Source: Rhizobium cauense (GTDB taxonomy: Bacteria; Pseudomonadota; Alphaproteobacteria; Rhizobiales; Rhizobiaceae). From it: a DNA stretch of 64,000 nt. The stretch covers positions 124,001 through 188,000 of the forward strand of contig NZ_JAEUAT010000008.1 of assembly GCF_019511525.1 (NCBI RefSeq), in the 5' to 3' direction. Position 1 is the first letter of the stretch, and each line of letters starts with the position of its first letter. Below, piece after piece: positions 8,189 to 17,553 of this stretch. The notes under the pieces were generated by a model. That model was not told the origin of the DNA. It made no database searches and was given only the letters and a program-made list of their open reading frames with translations. The translations under genes and the position numbers were made by a program.

Positions 8189-8689
8189 ATGCACAAGCAC
8201 GATCTGGTCTACCTCACTGAGGATGCGTCGCACGACGCTGCAATTGAACACATCAACGAAGAAGCATTCGGCCCCGGCCGGCATACGCGCGCTGCTGCTC
8301 GCATTCGCGAGCAGGGGACGCACGACCTTTCGCTTTCCTTCATCTGCGCCGACGACGGCGAGACGATCGCATCCGTGCGCATGACGCCCGTCCAGGCGGG
8401 ATCGGTGAAGGGGCACCTGCTGGGCCCGCTTGCCGTTCGGCCTTCACACAAGGGCCGCGGCATCGGTCGCGAACTCGTTCGGATTGCCATCGATGCGGCG
8501 CGCCGCAAGGGCTCGGAGGCGGTCATCCTGATAGGCGATCCGCCCTACTACTGCCCGCTTGGTTTCGAGAGAGTTGCCCACAACGCGCTGACCTTTCCGG
8601 GGCCCGTCGATCCGGCGCGCGTCCTCGTGGTGCCGCTCGCCGAGGGCGCGCATGCCCGCCTCAAGGGAACTATCGGCTGGCGGAAGTAG
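8189..8689 (+). CDS. GNAT-family N-acetyltransferase (YhbS-like)
   Basis: The protein (166 residues from the ATG at 8189; a GTG at 8144 would add 15) has the GNAT acetyl-CoA binding loop in LAVRPSHKGRGIGRELV (Q/RxxGxG/A type) and the C-terminal PYYCPLGFER stretch typical of the YhbS subgroup. Such enzymes transfer acetyl groups to amines or proteins; the substrate is unknown. Neither start has a strong Shine-Dalgarno. The downstream MFS gene begins 82 bases later on the same strand. Confidence 0.75.
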   Translation: MHKHDLVYLTEDASHDAAIEHINEEAFGPGRHTRAAARIREQGTHDLSLSFICADDGETIASVRMTPVQAGSVKGHLLGPLAVRPSHKGRGIGRELVRIAIDAARRKGSEAVILIGDPPYYCPLGFERVAHNALTFPGPVDPARVLVVPLAEGAHARLKGTIGWRK

Positions 8690-8742
8690 GTCGCATACGG
8701 TATTGAGCCTTATGTCCGAGATGCGCTTCGCGTGATCTTTCA

Positions 8743-8769
8743 GGGGCTTGAGGGGCTTGAGGGGCTTGA
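8743..8769 (+). repeat. Three tandem copies of a 9-bp unit at the MFS ribosome-binding site
   Basis: GGGGCTTGA occurs three times head to tail directly before the ATG at 8772. The purine-rich GGGG of each copy could act as a ribosome-binding site, the last copy ending two bases before the start. Copy-number change would alter spacing and the number of candidate sites. Confidence 0.8.
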
Positions 8770-8771
8770 GC

Positions 8772-10082
8772 ATGAGCGGCATTTCCATGGATGAGGCGCT
8801 GGATCGCGCCGGGACCGGAGCATTCCAGCGCCGCCTGATCGGCATCTTCGGCCTCGTGTGGACGGCGGATGCAATGCAGGTGCTTGCCGTCGGTTTCACG
8901 GCGGCGTCGATCGCCGCCACCTTCGGACTGACCATTCCGCAAGCCCTGCAGACCGGCACGCTGTTCTTTCTCGGGATGCTTATCGGCGCGGTGGCCTTCG
9001 GCCGGCTTGCGGACAAGGTAGGGCGCCGGCAAGTGCTGATCGTAACCGTTGCCTGCGATGCGCTCTTCGGCACGCTTTCAATTTTCGCACCGGACTTTAC
9101 CAGCCTCCTTGTCTTGCGCTTCCTGACGGGTGTTGCGGTTGGCGGTACGCTGCCGGTTGACTACGCGATGATGGCGGAGTTCCTGCCGGCCAAGAGCCGC
9201 GGCCGCTGGCTGGTGGCTCTGGAAGGCTTCTGGGCGATCGGAACGTTGATCGTCGCACTGGCTGCCTGGGCTGCCAGTGTTGCGGGAGTGGCAGACCCTT
9301 GGCGGTACATTTTCGCAGTGACCGCATTGCCGGCGCTGCTGGGGTTGACGCTGCGCTTCTTCGTTCCTGAATCTCCGCTCTACCTGCTGCGGAGCGGCCG
9401 GGCGGGCGAGGCCAAAGCGATCGTCAACAAGATGCTGGCGCTGCATGGCAAGACGGCGCTGTTGCCCAGCGACGAAATCGTCGCGGCTCCGCAGGTGTCG
9501 GAGGGGATATTCTCCGAGCCGCTTCGTCGCCGCAGTCTGCTTATTCTGACGATCTGGTTCCTCGTCTCCATTTCCTACTACGGCGTCTTCACATGGATGC
9601 CGGCGAAACTGGCGGGAGATGGGTTCGGCTTCGTGCGCGGATACGGTTTCCTGGTGTTCGTGGCCCTTGCCCAGCTGCCGGGTTATGCGCTCGCCGCCTA
9701 TGGCGTCGAGGCCTGGGGTCGCAGGCCGACGTTGATCGGCTTTTGCTTGTTATCTGCGCTCGGGTGCCTGCTCTTCGTTGTTTCACCAAGTGATATGCTG
9801 GTCGGTGCCTCGCTGCTGGTCATGAGCTTTGCGCTCCTCGGTACGTGGGGCGCGCTTTACGCCTACACTCCTGAGCTCTATCCCACCGCCTCCCGGGCCA
9901 CCGGTATGGGTTCCGCGGGCGCGATGGCGCGGCTCGGCGGCTTGCTTGCGCCATCGCTGATGGCGTTCGTTGTGTCGGGTGGGCTTGGCTTGGCGATCGG
10001 CCTCTTCGCTGGTCTCCTTGTGATCGCGGCCGTTGCCGCAATGGCGATCGATGCCGAGACACGCCAAGTGGCGCTCGGCTGA
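8772..10082 (+). CDS. MFS transporter, sugar/aromatic-acid type
   Basis: The 436-residue protein has twelve predicted membrane segments and the MFS signature loop GRLADKVGRRQ between segments 2 and 3, plus FLTGVAVGGTLPVDYAMMAEF and SRGRW after segment 4. This pattern resembles the NiaP/SV2-like and aromatic-acid/H+ symporter branches. Substrate cannot be assigned. ATG 8772 is chosen over an in-frame ATG at 8748 because the 9-bp tandem repeat supplies the ribosome-binding site. Confidence 0.85.
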   Translation: MSGISMDEALDRAGTGAFQRRLIGIFGLVWTADAMQVLAVGFTAASIAATFGLTIPQALQTGTLFFLGMLIGAVAFGRLADKVGRRQVLIVTVACDALFGTLSIFAPDFTSLLVLRFLTGVAVGGTLPVDYAMMAEFLPAKSRGRWLVALEGFWAIGTLIVALAAWAASVAGVADPWRYIFAVTALPALLGLTLRFFVPESPLYLLRSGRAGEAKAIVNKMLALHGKTALLPSDEIVAAPQVSEGIFSEPLRRRSLLILTIWFLVSISYYGVFTWMPAKLAGDGFGFVRGYGFLVFVALAQLPGYALAAYGVEAWGRRPTLIGFCLLSALGCLLFVVSPSDMLVGASLLVMSFALLGTWGALYAYTPELYPTASRATGMGSAGAMARLGGLLAPSLMAFVVSGGLGLAIGLFAGLLVIAAVAAMAIDAETRQVALG

Positions 10083-10121
10083 ACGGGGATCATCATCCCT
10101 GACCCCCATTTCAAGCGTTGG

Positions 10122-10139
10122 TTATCACAGCACTGTCAT
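10122..10139 (+). promoter_or_regulatory. Candidate Pho box upstream of phoX
   Basis: TTATCACAGCACTGTCAT resembles the PhoB site, two CTGTCAT-like 7-mers spaced by four bases. The second half is a perfect CTGTCAT and the first matches four of seven positions. It lies 69 bases before the phoX start, and phoX genes are commonly in the Pho regulon. A 7-bp inverted repeat (CTTTAGA at 10154-10160, TCTAAAG at 10166-10172) follows where the transcript would start. Confidence 0.5.
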
Positions 10140-10208
10140 GCGTGATCCCTAGACTTTAGAAGCGCTCTAAAGCGGACTTTTGACGTCAATATTGATGGGA
10201 GCAGTTCG

Positions 10209-12200
10209 ATGACCGAACATTTTTCGCAAAAGGAAATCTTTCCGACCAGCCAGCTCGAGGATGCGGACGGCGAAGGACATAACCGCAGCAACAATCCAAC
10301 GATGGGGGAAATCATCGGGCGGCGTTTCTCGCGTCGCGGTTTCCTGCAGGGGTCGCTTGCTGTCTCAGCCATTGCCGCGACTGTGAGCCCGATCGCACTG
10401 TTGAGCGCGGAAAACGCTCGTGCCGCAAGCGGTTCGGCCTTCTCCTTCACTGAAGTCGAGGCTGGCGTCGATGCCAATCACCATGTCGCTGAAGGATACA
10501 ACGCCGATATCCTGCTGCGCTGGGGTGACGCGCTCTTCGCGGATTCGCCGGTATTCGATCCGACGCAGCAGTCGGCCGAGGCTCAGAGGAGGCAATTCGG
10601 CTACAACAACGACTATGTCGGTTATATCCCGATCGACGGTTCGTCAGAGCACGGCCTCCTCGTCGTCAATCACGAGTACACAAACCCGCACCTGATGTTC
10701 CCGGGCCTCGTTACGATCGCTGAAGGAAAGATCAAGCAGGCGCCGCTTTCAAAGGAGCAGGTCGATATCGAGATGGCTGCCCATGGCGGCACGATCATCG
10801 AGATCCGCAAGGTAGACGGCAAGTGGCAGGTCGTACCGGATGGTAAGTACAATCGTCGGGTAACCTCGACGACCGAGATGGAACTGACCGGCCCCGTGGC
10901 AGGCAATGAGCGCGTCAAGACATCTGCGGACGCGACCGGCACGAAGGTCATCGGCACGTTCAACAACTGCGCGGGCGGTGTCACTCCCTGGGGCACCTAC
11001 ATCATGGCCGAGGAGAACTTCCATGGCTATTTCTCCGGCGAACTGCCTGCCGATCACAAGGAGGCGGCAAACTACAAGCGCTACGGCGTGCCGGAAGGAG
11101 CCTATGAGTGGGCGAACTTCTACGATCGCTTCGATATCGCCAAGGAGCCGAACGAACCCAACCGCTTCGGCTGGATCGTCGAGGTCGATGTCTTCGATCC
11201 GACTTCAATCCCGAAGAAGCGGAGTGCACTTGGCCGCACGAAGCACGAAGGTGCTGCCTCGATCGTCGACAAGGATGGTCGCGTCGTTTTCTACCTCGGC
11301 GACGATGAACGCTTCGACTATGTCTACAAGTTCGTGACGGCGGGCACCTACAATGCCAACGATCGCACTGCGAATATGAGCCTGCTCGACGAGGGGACGC
11401 TCTATGTCGCCAAGTTTGCCGAGGATGGCACACTGCAGTGGTTGCCAGTTGTCCACGGCCAAGGCCCACTGACGGCTGAGAACGGCTTTGTGAGCCAGGC
11501 GGATGTCTTGATCGAGACGCGCCGTGCGGCCGACCTGCTCGGCGCGACGAAGATGGACCGCCCAGAGGACATTGAGCCCAATGCCGTCAATGGCAAGGTC
11601 TATGTGATGCTGACCAACAACACGAAGCGCAAGGCCGATCAGGTGGACGCGGCCAATCCGCGTGCCGATAACGCCTTCGGCCACATCATCGAGATCACCG
11701 AGGATGGCGGTGCCTTCGGAGCGACTTCGGGTAAGTGGGAGGTGCTGTTGAAGTGTGGCGATCCTGCCGTAGCCGATGTCGGTGCGTCCTTCTCGACCGA
11801 GACGACGAAGAATGGCTGGTTTGGCATGCCCGATAACTGTTCCATCGATGCTGCCGGTCGCCTCTGGGTGGCGACCGACGGCAACAGCAACAAGGCGACG
11901 GGCCGCACCGACGGCCTCTGGGCCGTCGATACGGAAGGCGAGGCGCGCGCGACGTCCAAGCTTTTCTATCGTGTACCTGTCGGTGCGGAGCTCTGTGGCC
12001 CGCTCTTCCTGCCTGATGACCAGACGGCTTTCGTTGCCGTGCAGCACCCCGGCGACGGTGGCGACGACTGGTCCGGCCATGGCCGTCCGTCGTACTACGA
12101 GGATCTTTCCACCCGTTGGCCGGATTTCAAGGACGACATGCCGGTTCGTCCGGCTGTTGTCGCGATCACCAGGATCGGCGGCGGCAAGATCGCCGTCTGA
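10209..12200 (+). CDS. phoX: PhoX-family alkaline phosphatase, Tat-exported
   Basis: The 663-residue protein begins with a long Tat signal region (RRFSRRGFLQGS near residues 38-49, followed by a hydrophobic stretch to about 73). The mature part is the DUF839/PhoX beta-propeller, with the family features LLVVNHEYTNP, NNCAGGVTPWGTY, RFGWIVEVDVFDP and, near the C-terminus, MPDNCSIDAAGRLWVATDG. PhoX enzymes are calcium/iron-dependent periplasmic phosphomonoesterases that free phosphate from organic esters. A Pho box-like sequence upstream agrees with induction by phosphate limitation. It appears to be transcribed alone. Confidence 0.92.
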   Translation: MTEHFSQKEIFPTSQLEDADGEGHNRSNNPTMGEIIGRRFSRRGFLQGSLAVSAIAATVSPIALLSAENARAASGSAFSFTEVEAGVDANHHVAEGYNADILLRWGDALFADSPVFDPTQQSAEAQRRQFGYNNDYVGYIPIDGSSEHGLLVVNHEYTNPHLMFPGLVTIAEGKIKQAPLSKEQVDIEMAAHGGTIIEIRKVDGKWQVVPDGKYNRRVTSTTEMELTGPVAGNERVKTSADATGTKVIGTFNNCAGGVTPWGTYIMAEENFHGYFSGELPADHKEAANYKRYGVPEGAYEWANFYDRFDIAKEPNEPNRFGWIVEVDVFDPTSIPKKRSALGRTKHEGAASIVDKDGRVVFYLGDDERFDYVYKFVTAGTYNANDRTANMSLLDEGTLYVAKFAEDGTLQWLPVVHGQGPLTAENGFVSQADVLIETRRAADLLGATKMDRPEDIEPNAVNGKVYVMLTNNTKRKADQVDAANPRADNAFGHIIEITEDGGAFGATSGKWEVLLKCGDPAVADVGASFSTETTKNGWFGMPDNCSIDAAGRLWVATDGNSNKATGRTDGLWAVDTEGEARATSKLFYRVPVGAELCGPLFLPDDQTAFVAVQHPGDGGDDWSGHGRPSYYEDLSTRWPDFKDDMPVRPAVVAITRIGGGKIAV

Positions 12201-12216
12201 CGGTGAGCGAACTCTG

Positions 12217-12240
12217 CTTCGCCGTCCTCGGGCGGCGAAG
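12217..12240. terminator. Hairpin between convergent phoX and acetyltransferase genes
   Basis: CTTCGCCG and CGGCGAAG form an 8-bp stem around an 8-base loop, in the 47-base gap between the two stop codons. No clear U-tract follows on either strand, so termination is plausible but weakly supported. Confidence 0.4.
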
Positions 12241-12247
12241 TATCGAA

Positions 12248-12664
12248 TTAAAGAGGCTTGCGGAGGAATGTGCGTGTGCGGCCTTTGGGAAACTCCGGCA
12301 ACTCGCCGAATATCTCGTAGCCCTGCCGCTGATAGGCTCTGAGTGCCTGCGGATTGAACGTGTCGATCCAAGCGCCGTGGCAACCGCGTGCCGCGGCCTC
12401 TTCCTCAGCCAAAGCGAGGATCTTGCCCGCGATGCCCTTGCCGCGCTCACGATCGGGAACATACAACAACTGGGTAAAGAGCCAGCCCCAGGCCGTATAA
12501 CCGTGGAGGCCGCCGGTGACGTTTCCGTCGGTATCCCTGATGAGAACAGCCAGGGGCTGTCGCTGGGAAGGGCCGACGTCATGGAGATTGAAAGCCGAGA
12601 GCGCGTCGCCGATCATCGCGAGGTCATCGGCAGAGGGTGAGCCGGTTACCTCGAATTCGGCCAT
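12248..12664 (-). CDS. GNAT-family N-acetyltransferase
   Basis: The 138-residue protein has the GNAT core: a beta-rich first half (LAVLIRDTDGNVTGGLHGYTA), the acetyl-CoA loop PDRERGKGIAGKIL, and a C-terminal FNPQALRAYQRQGYEIFGE stretch. It is the last gene of the minus-strand MoxR operon, four bases after the stop of the large membrane protein gene, so it is probably co-transcribed with it. Substrate unknown; a link to the membrane complex would be inference from position only. Confidence 0.8.
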   Translation of the reverse strand: MAEFEVTGSPSADDLAMIGDALSAFNLHDVGPSQRQPLAVLIRDTDGNVTGGLHGYTAWGWLFTQLLYVPDRERGKGIAGKILALAEEEAAARGCHGAWIDTFNPQALRAYQRQGYEIFGELPEFPKGRTRTFLRKPL

Positions 12665-12668
12665 GCCA

Positions 12669-14738
12669 CTAACGTCCCTCTCGCCACCACATCGCGCCAA
12701 AGGCAAGCAGCAGGATGCCGACACCGGCGAAGCCGGCAAACAGCGGCAGCGTGTTTATCCCTTTCAGCACCGTCTCATTGGTGAGGTGGATCTGCATTCG
12801 ATCGTCGTCGGAAACGCGGATCTGGCCGCGAACCGGCAGGATCGGCGGAATGCTGATGGCGCCACTGCTATCGGAAACGCGGGTGACAATGCCTCTTGTC
12901 TTCTCGGAGATCGGTTTCAATGCGTCGGTTGTCGAGATCATTGCCTTGAACTCGGGAGCATCGACTGCGCCGACATGCACGAGCGTCATCATGTCACCGT
13001 TGCGGATCTCGAAGAGGCCGATCTCATCCATCTTCTTTTCGGCCTTGAAGAGACCGGGCTCGGCTTGCGTCAGGGGCAGGGTTTCCGTCTTGCCCGAGGG
13101 GTAGCGAACTGTCGCGGTGCCGGGATCAGCGCCGATGGTCTGACGGGTGATTTCCAGTGTCCGACCAGCCGCGCGCGCCGTCAGCGCCTCTTCCTCGAGT
13201 GCCGGCTCCTTCATCAGCCAATGGGCGACGCGTCGGTAGAGCGACACATGCGGGCCGCCCCCCTCGAAGCCGCGAGCCCACAGCCAGCCCTGGTCAGAGA
13301 GCAGCATCGCGACGCGCCCCTGTCCGGCACGATTGAGAACGAGCAGCGGATGATTGTCGGCGCCGACCATCACTGTCTGGCCCTGTGGCGGATCGACGTC
13401 GACGCTGCGGAACCAGCGGCCCCAATGCGGCGGTTCATCGGCGGACCCGTCGAGGCCGCGCGTGACAGGGTGCTTGCGGCCTTCCTCTGACAGCCGGGGA
13501 TAGAAAGCCTTGTCGATCATCTGACCGGTCGGGGCGGCGGGCAATACGGATGACAGGGGTGTCAACGCAATCGAGTCCTGACCGGCATGCTCGGGGCCGG
13601 CGGCGATCAGCAGTGCACCGCCGTTTTCGACGTATTGGGCGATGTAGTCATAATAGAGGATCGGCAGCACGCCGCGATGCTGGTAGCGGTCGAAGATGAT
13701 CAGGTCGAAGTCCTTGATCTTGTCGACGAACAGCTCGCGGGTCGGAAAGGCGATCAGCGACAGTTCGTTGATCGGCGTGCCATCCTGCTTTTCGGGTGGG
13801 CGCAAGATCGTGAAATGGACAAGATCAACCGACGCGTCCGACTTCAGGAGGTTGCGCCAGGCACGCTCCCCGGCGTGTGGTTCGCCAGAAACGAGCAGGA
13901 CTCGAAGGTTCTCACGAATGCCATCGATCAAGTGGACCGCGCGATTGTTTGCCTCAGTCACTTCGCCGGGAAGACCGGCTACCGAAAATTCGAGAACGTT
14001 GCTGCCGCCACGCTCGACCTTGAACGAAAATGGTGTATCGCGGCCTGGCGTGGCCTGCAGCGTCGCAATCTCATTGCCGTTGAGCTTTACAGTGACGTTT
14101 GCCGTGCCGCCGGGGCTCGGACCATCGTCAAAGACGCGCAACATCAGCTGCTGCTCCTCGTTGACGATACCGAAACGCGGCGCCTTGACGACTTCGATGC
14201 GGCGATCGAATTCGTTGGCCTTGCCGGTGATCAGGCCATGGATCGGCGCGTCGAAGCCAAGCGCCTGATTGACGCCGGGAACATCATGAACCTGGCCGTC
14301 GGTCAACATGATCGCGCCGCCGATGCGGGCGGGCGGCACATCCGCGACGGCGGCGGAGAGTGCATTGAACAGGCGGGTGGAGGGCGCGTCGGAATCTTCG
14401 GGCTCCGTCGCGTCGACATAGCGCGGTTCGACATTGGGGAACCGGGCAAGTCGATCCTTCAGCTGCGCCAAGGCGTCGTCGGTCAACTTGATGCGTTCAG
14501 GCGTCTGCTGGCTCTGGCTGCGATCCACGATCACGGGCACGACGGTCGACAGTTGTTCGCGATCTTCCTGCAGCAAGAGCGGGTTGGCGAGTGCAGCAAG
14601 CAAGGCAAGTGCCGCAACCGAGCGGATCCAGGCACCCCGCACGCGCCGCCAGATGGCGAAGGCAGCGGTCAGGAGCACGATGAGCGCCAGCCCCGCCAGG
14701 AGCGGCCAAGGGATGAAAGGCGAAAAATCAATCGTCAT
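12669..14738 (-). CDS. Large membrane protein with glutamine-amidotransferase-like fold (VWA/BatB-associated operon)
   Basis: The 689-residue protein has two N-terminal membrane segments (about 8-28 and 36-52), a long periplasmic part and one C-terminal segment (LPLFAGFAGVGILLLAFGAMWW). Early on there is a VWA-like region (VIVDRSQS, then GGAIMLTDGQVHD), and the middle carries a class I glutamine-amidotransferase-like stretch (LIIFDRYQHRGVLP, GGALLIAAGPEH), probably without catalysis. Proteins of this type accompany MoxR and DUF58 proteins in Rhizobiales. The start lies one base after the stop of the preceding gene, so translation is probably coupled. Confidence 0.75.
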   Translation of the reverse strand: MTIDFSPFIPWPLLAGLALIVLLTAAFAIWRRVRGAWIRSVAALALLAALANPLLLQEDREQLSTVVPVIVDRSQSQQTPERIKLTDDALAQLKDRLARFPNVEPRYVDATEPEDSDAPSTRLFNALSAAVADVPPARIGGAIMLTDGQVHDVPGVNQALGFDAPIHGLITGKANEFDRRIEVVKAPRFGIVNEEQQLMLRVFDDGPSPGGTANVTVKLNGNEIATLQATPGRDTPFSFKVERGGSNVLEFSVAGLPGEVTEANNRAVHLIDGIRENLRVLLVSGEPHAGERAWRNLLKSDASVDLVHFTILRPPEKQDGTPINELSLIAFPTRELFVDKIKDFDLIIFDRYQHRGVLPILYYDYIAQYVENGGALLIAAGPEHAGQDSIALTPLSSVLPAAPTGQMIDKAFYPRLSEEGRKHPVTRGLDGSADEPPHWGRWFRSVDVDPPQGQTVMVGADNHPLLVLNRAGQGRVAMLLSDQGWLWARGFEGGGPHVSLYRRVAHWLMKEPALEEEALTARAAGRTLEITRQTIGADPGTATVRYPSGKTETLPLTQAEPGLFKAEKKMDEIGLFEIRNGDMMTLVHVGAVDAPEFKAMISTTDALKPISEKTRGIVTRVSDSSGAISIPPILPVRGQIRVSDDDRMQIHLTNETVLKGINTLPLFAGFAGVGILLLAFGAMWWREGR

Positions 14739-14739
14739 G

Positions 14740-17553
14740 TCACTGCCCCAACCGTTCCAGGAGAGCTGGGACATGGACCTGATCGGTCTTGTAGTTGCCG
14801 GTCAGCATGTACATCATGATATTGACGCCGCTGCGGTAGGCATATTCGCGCTGCATTTCATCGGGCGGAACCGTCGGTAACATGGGGACGCCGTTGTCAT
14901 CCACGGCCCAGGCGCCGGCAAAGTCGTTGCCGGTGATGAGGATGGGCGAGACACCATCAGCCGTCGACGCCGACTTTGCGTTCTCGGGCCGGCTTTCCTG
15001 GCGCGCCTCGATCCAGAGCGGGCTGCCGGTATAGCGACCGGGGAAGCTCGACAGCAGGTAGAATGATTTGGTCAGCACGTGGTCCGATGGAACGGGTTCC
15101 AGCGGCGGAATGTCGAGGTTGGCAAGGATCTGTTGCAGCCGCTCACCGTTGGCGCTGACCGAGCCGCCGTTGTTGTCGAGTGCGCTGAACTGGTCGCGTG
15201 TGTCGAACAGCACCGTTCCGCCAGCGCGCATATAGGCGTCGATCTTGTTGATCGCTGCTGTCGAAGGCATGGGCGCCGTCGCCGAGATCGGCCAATAGAT
15301 GATCGGATAGAAGGCGAGTTCATCCTTCTTGAGATCAAGGCCAACCGGCGGCGAAGGCTCCAGCGTGGTGCGGAAGGTCAGGAATTCCGTCAGGCCCTCG
15401 AGGCCACGCTCGGAAATCCGGTCGACGTCCTGTTCACCCGTGACGACGTAGGCGAGATGCGTATTGTCGAGCCGCTGGAAGATCTGTTCGTCGCCGGGCT
15501 TGCCATCATCCGCATGCGATTGTCCCGGTTGCGCCAGGAAAGTCGCGCTGACCGCAACGGCCACAAGCGCTGCCGTGCGCGCCGCGGGACGGAGCCGCGA
15601 GAAAGCGCCGCTCATGAACATCACGATCAGGCTGTCCGCGAGCAGGAGCAGGAATGCGATCAGGAATAGCGCAGGCTTGGCCGACCATGTCTCGCCGCCG
15701 ATCAGTCCCTCGCGGACGACGGTAAGGCCCGATGCATCGAGCGGCTTCAGTTCGGCGTTCTTCGGCAGCACGTTCAGGGCAGTAAATCCTTCCTCGGATC
15801 CGTAGAGGCCGGGCGGGTTATCGAAGTTGGCAAGCGGTGTAATCTTCGCATTCGGAATCAAAGGGCGTGCGGTGCCGGTCTCGGTCGTCAGCGCCCCCTT
15901 GGCGGTCAATAGGCGGAAGGGCGGCAATGCTTCGGCGGTCGAAGCGCCGTTGGCTTGCGCGTCCACGCCGCCCGAGCGCGACAACTGGACGAGGCGGCGC
16001 AGCATCTCGACGAAATTGCCTGATATCGGAAGATCGGACCACGTGGCCTCGGCGCTCACGTGGAAGAGGACGATCCGGCCGGCGTTCATCGGCTTGGTGG
16101 TCACCAGCGGCGTGCCGTCGGCAAGGCTTGCCCAGGTACGCTCTGCCAGATCGGGTGTCGGTTCGGCCAGAACCTGACGCTTGACCGTTACATCGGTTGG
16201 CTTCGGCATTCCGGCGAACGGGCCGAAGGTGGGAAACTCAGCCAGCGGCTGCGGCTCGGCCCATGACAGCGCGCCACCAAGCGCGCGTTCGCCCTGGCGC
16301 AATGTGACCGGAACCAGCGGATCCTCTGCGGGGGCGGCGGCAAGGCGCGGTCCGGCGAAACGGACCAGCGTGCCACCGTTTGCAATCCAGCGCTGCAGCG
16401 GCTCGTAGGTTTCCTGGGGAAGGCGCCCGATGTCGGCCATGATGATGACTGACGGATTCTGGGTCAGGAGATCCGGGATCGAGGTCGCAAGGTCGGGCGT
16501 GTTCGGTTCGATCAGGTCGGCGTAGGGCTGCAGGGCGCGCTGGATATAATAGAGCGGCGATAGCAGCGGCTGGAACGTATCGCCGACTTCACCTGACAGC
16601 AGGACGACGCGGCGACGCTTGAACCCGTCGTCGAGCAAATGCACGGCGCCCGCGGTGGCATGGTTGTCGATGCTGAGGCGTGCGAAATCATTGCGCATTT
16701 CAAACGGGGCGGTGATCGATCCGGTCGCAACGCTCTGACCAGGCTGGAAGTCGATAGCGCCGGCCGCTATTGCGCGGCCCTGGGTATCTTGCGCCGTGAC
16801 AGGCAGGGAGGCGGCGCTGGCGCTGTCGAGGCGGGTGGCCGTTACCGTCATCGCGTCGGCTGCGTTGTTGGCTGACGTGATGGCGACCGTCTCGACCGCG
16901 TCGCCGGAAACCAACCGCAATTGGGCAGGCGAGAGATCGGAGAGTTGGCGGATCGTTGCGTCGCTGTCGCTTGTGGCGGCACCATCGGTGAGGAAGGCGA
17001 GGGTGCCCGGACGGACCCCGTTCAAGGCGGCGCGCAGCGCTTCAAAGGCGCGCTGGCGGTCGGGCACAAGCGGCTTCGGCTCGGCTGCGCGCAGCTTGTC
17101 GCGGGCTGCGGACGCCGTTCCTGGTATCGCGTCGTTGGTCGGATCGGCGGTAAAGGCAATGGCAACAGGCGTTCCGGCGGCTTCCGCATCGTCGATCAGC
17201 GCATCCGCGGTCTTGACGCGGAGATCCCAATCCGGCGACGTAGCCCAGCCGTTGTCGACAAAAAGCACGAGCGGACCGCCAGAAGCGATTGAATTCGTAC
17301 GCGGATTGAAGACCGGATCGGCGATCGCCAGGATGACGGCTGCGGCAAGCAGCATGCGCAGCAACGTCAACCACCAAGGGCTTTGGGCCGGTGTTTCCTC
17401 GCGCTTCAGAACCGTGGCGAGAATCTTCAGCGGCGGGAAAACTTCTGTTTTCGGGCGCGGTGGGGTCAGTCGCAGCAGCCACCAGATGATCGGCAACGCC
17501 AGAAGCGCGCCGAGGATTGCCGGATATGCAAAAGCAAATGGAAGGGCGCTCAT
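14740..17553 (-). CDS. BatA-type membrane protein with DUF4159 C-terminal domain
   Basis: The 937-residue protein starts with an aerotolerance-regulator N-terminal domain (residues 1-80: two membrane segments around an RxxxVFPPLKIL stretch), then a VWA-like domain (VLFVDNGWATSPDW near 95, LAFLTDGAA further on), a long extracytoplasmic region, two further membrane segments around 640-690, and a C-terminal DUF4159 domain (FYPIIYWPISATAP, GGTVLFDTRDQ). Its start overlaps the DUF58 stop by four bases (ATGA). Related operons are linked to envelope integrity or stress; no precise activity is established for this one. Confidence 0.8.
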   Translation of the reverse strand: MSALPFAFAYPAILGALLALPIIWWLLRLTPPRPKTEVFPPLKILATVLKREETPAQSPWWLTLLRMLLAAAVILAIADPVFNPRTNSIASGGPLVLFVDNGWATSPDWDLRVKTADALIDDAEAAGTPVAIAFTADPTNDAIPGTASAARDKLRAAEPKPLVPDRQRAFEALRAALNGVRPGTLAFLTDGAATSDSDATIRQLSDLSPAQLRLVSGDAVETVAITSANNAADAMTVTATRLDSASAASLPVTAQDTQGRAIAAGAIDFQPGQSVATGSITAPFEMRNDFARLSIDNHATAGAVHLLDDGFKRRRVVLLSGEVGDTFQPLLSPLYYIQRALQPYADLIEPNTPDLATSIPDLLTQNPSVIIMADIGRLPQETYEPLQRWIANGGTLVRFAGPRLAAAPAEDPLVPVTLRQGERALGGALSWAEPQPLAEFPTFGPFAGMPKPTDVTVKRQVLAEPTPDLAERTWASLADGTPLVTTKPMNAGRIVLFHVSAEATWSDLPISGNFVEMLRRLVQLSRSGGVDAQANGASTAEALPPFRLLTAKGALTTETGTARPLIPNAKITPLANFDNPPGLYGSEEGFTALNVLPKNAELKPLDASGLTVVREGLIGGETWSAKPALFLIAFLLLLADSLIVMFMSGAFSRLRPAARTAALVAVAVSATFLAQPGQSHADDGKPGDEQIFQRLDNTHLAYVVTGEQDVDRISERGLEGLTEFLTFRTTLEPSPPVGLDLKKDELAFYPIIYWPISATAPMPSTAAINKIDAYMRAGGTVLFDTRDQFSALDNNGGSVSANGERLQQILANLDIPPLEPVPSDHVLTKSFYLLSSFPGRYTGSPLWIEARQESRPENAKSASTADGVSPILITGNDFAGAWAVDDNGVPMLPTVPPDEMQREYAYRSGVNIMMYMLTGNYKTDQVHVPALLERLGQ

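Noticed and set aside
13587-14819. Long plus-strand ORF opposite the amidotransferase-like gene
   Set aside because: Arg/Asp/Ala-rich composition typical of antisense frames in GC-rich genomes; the minus frame has clear membrane and VWA features.
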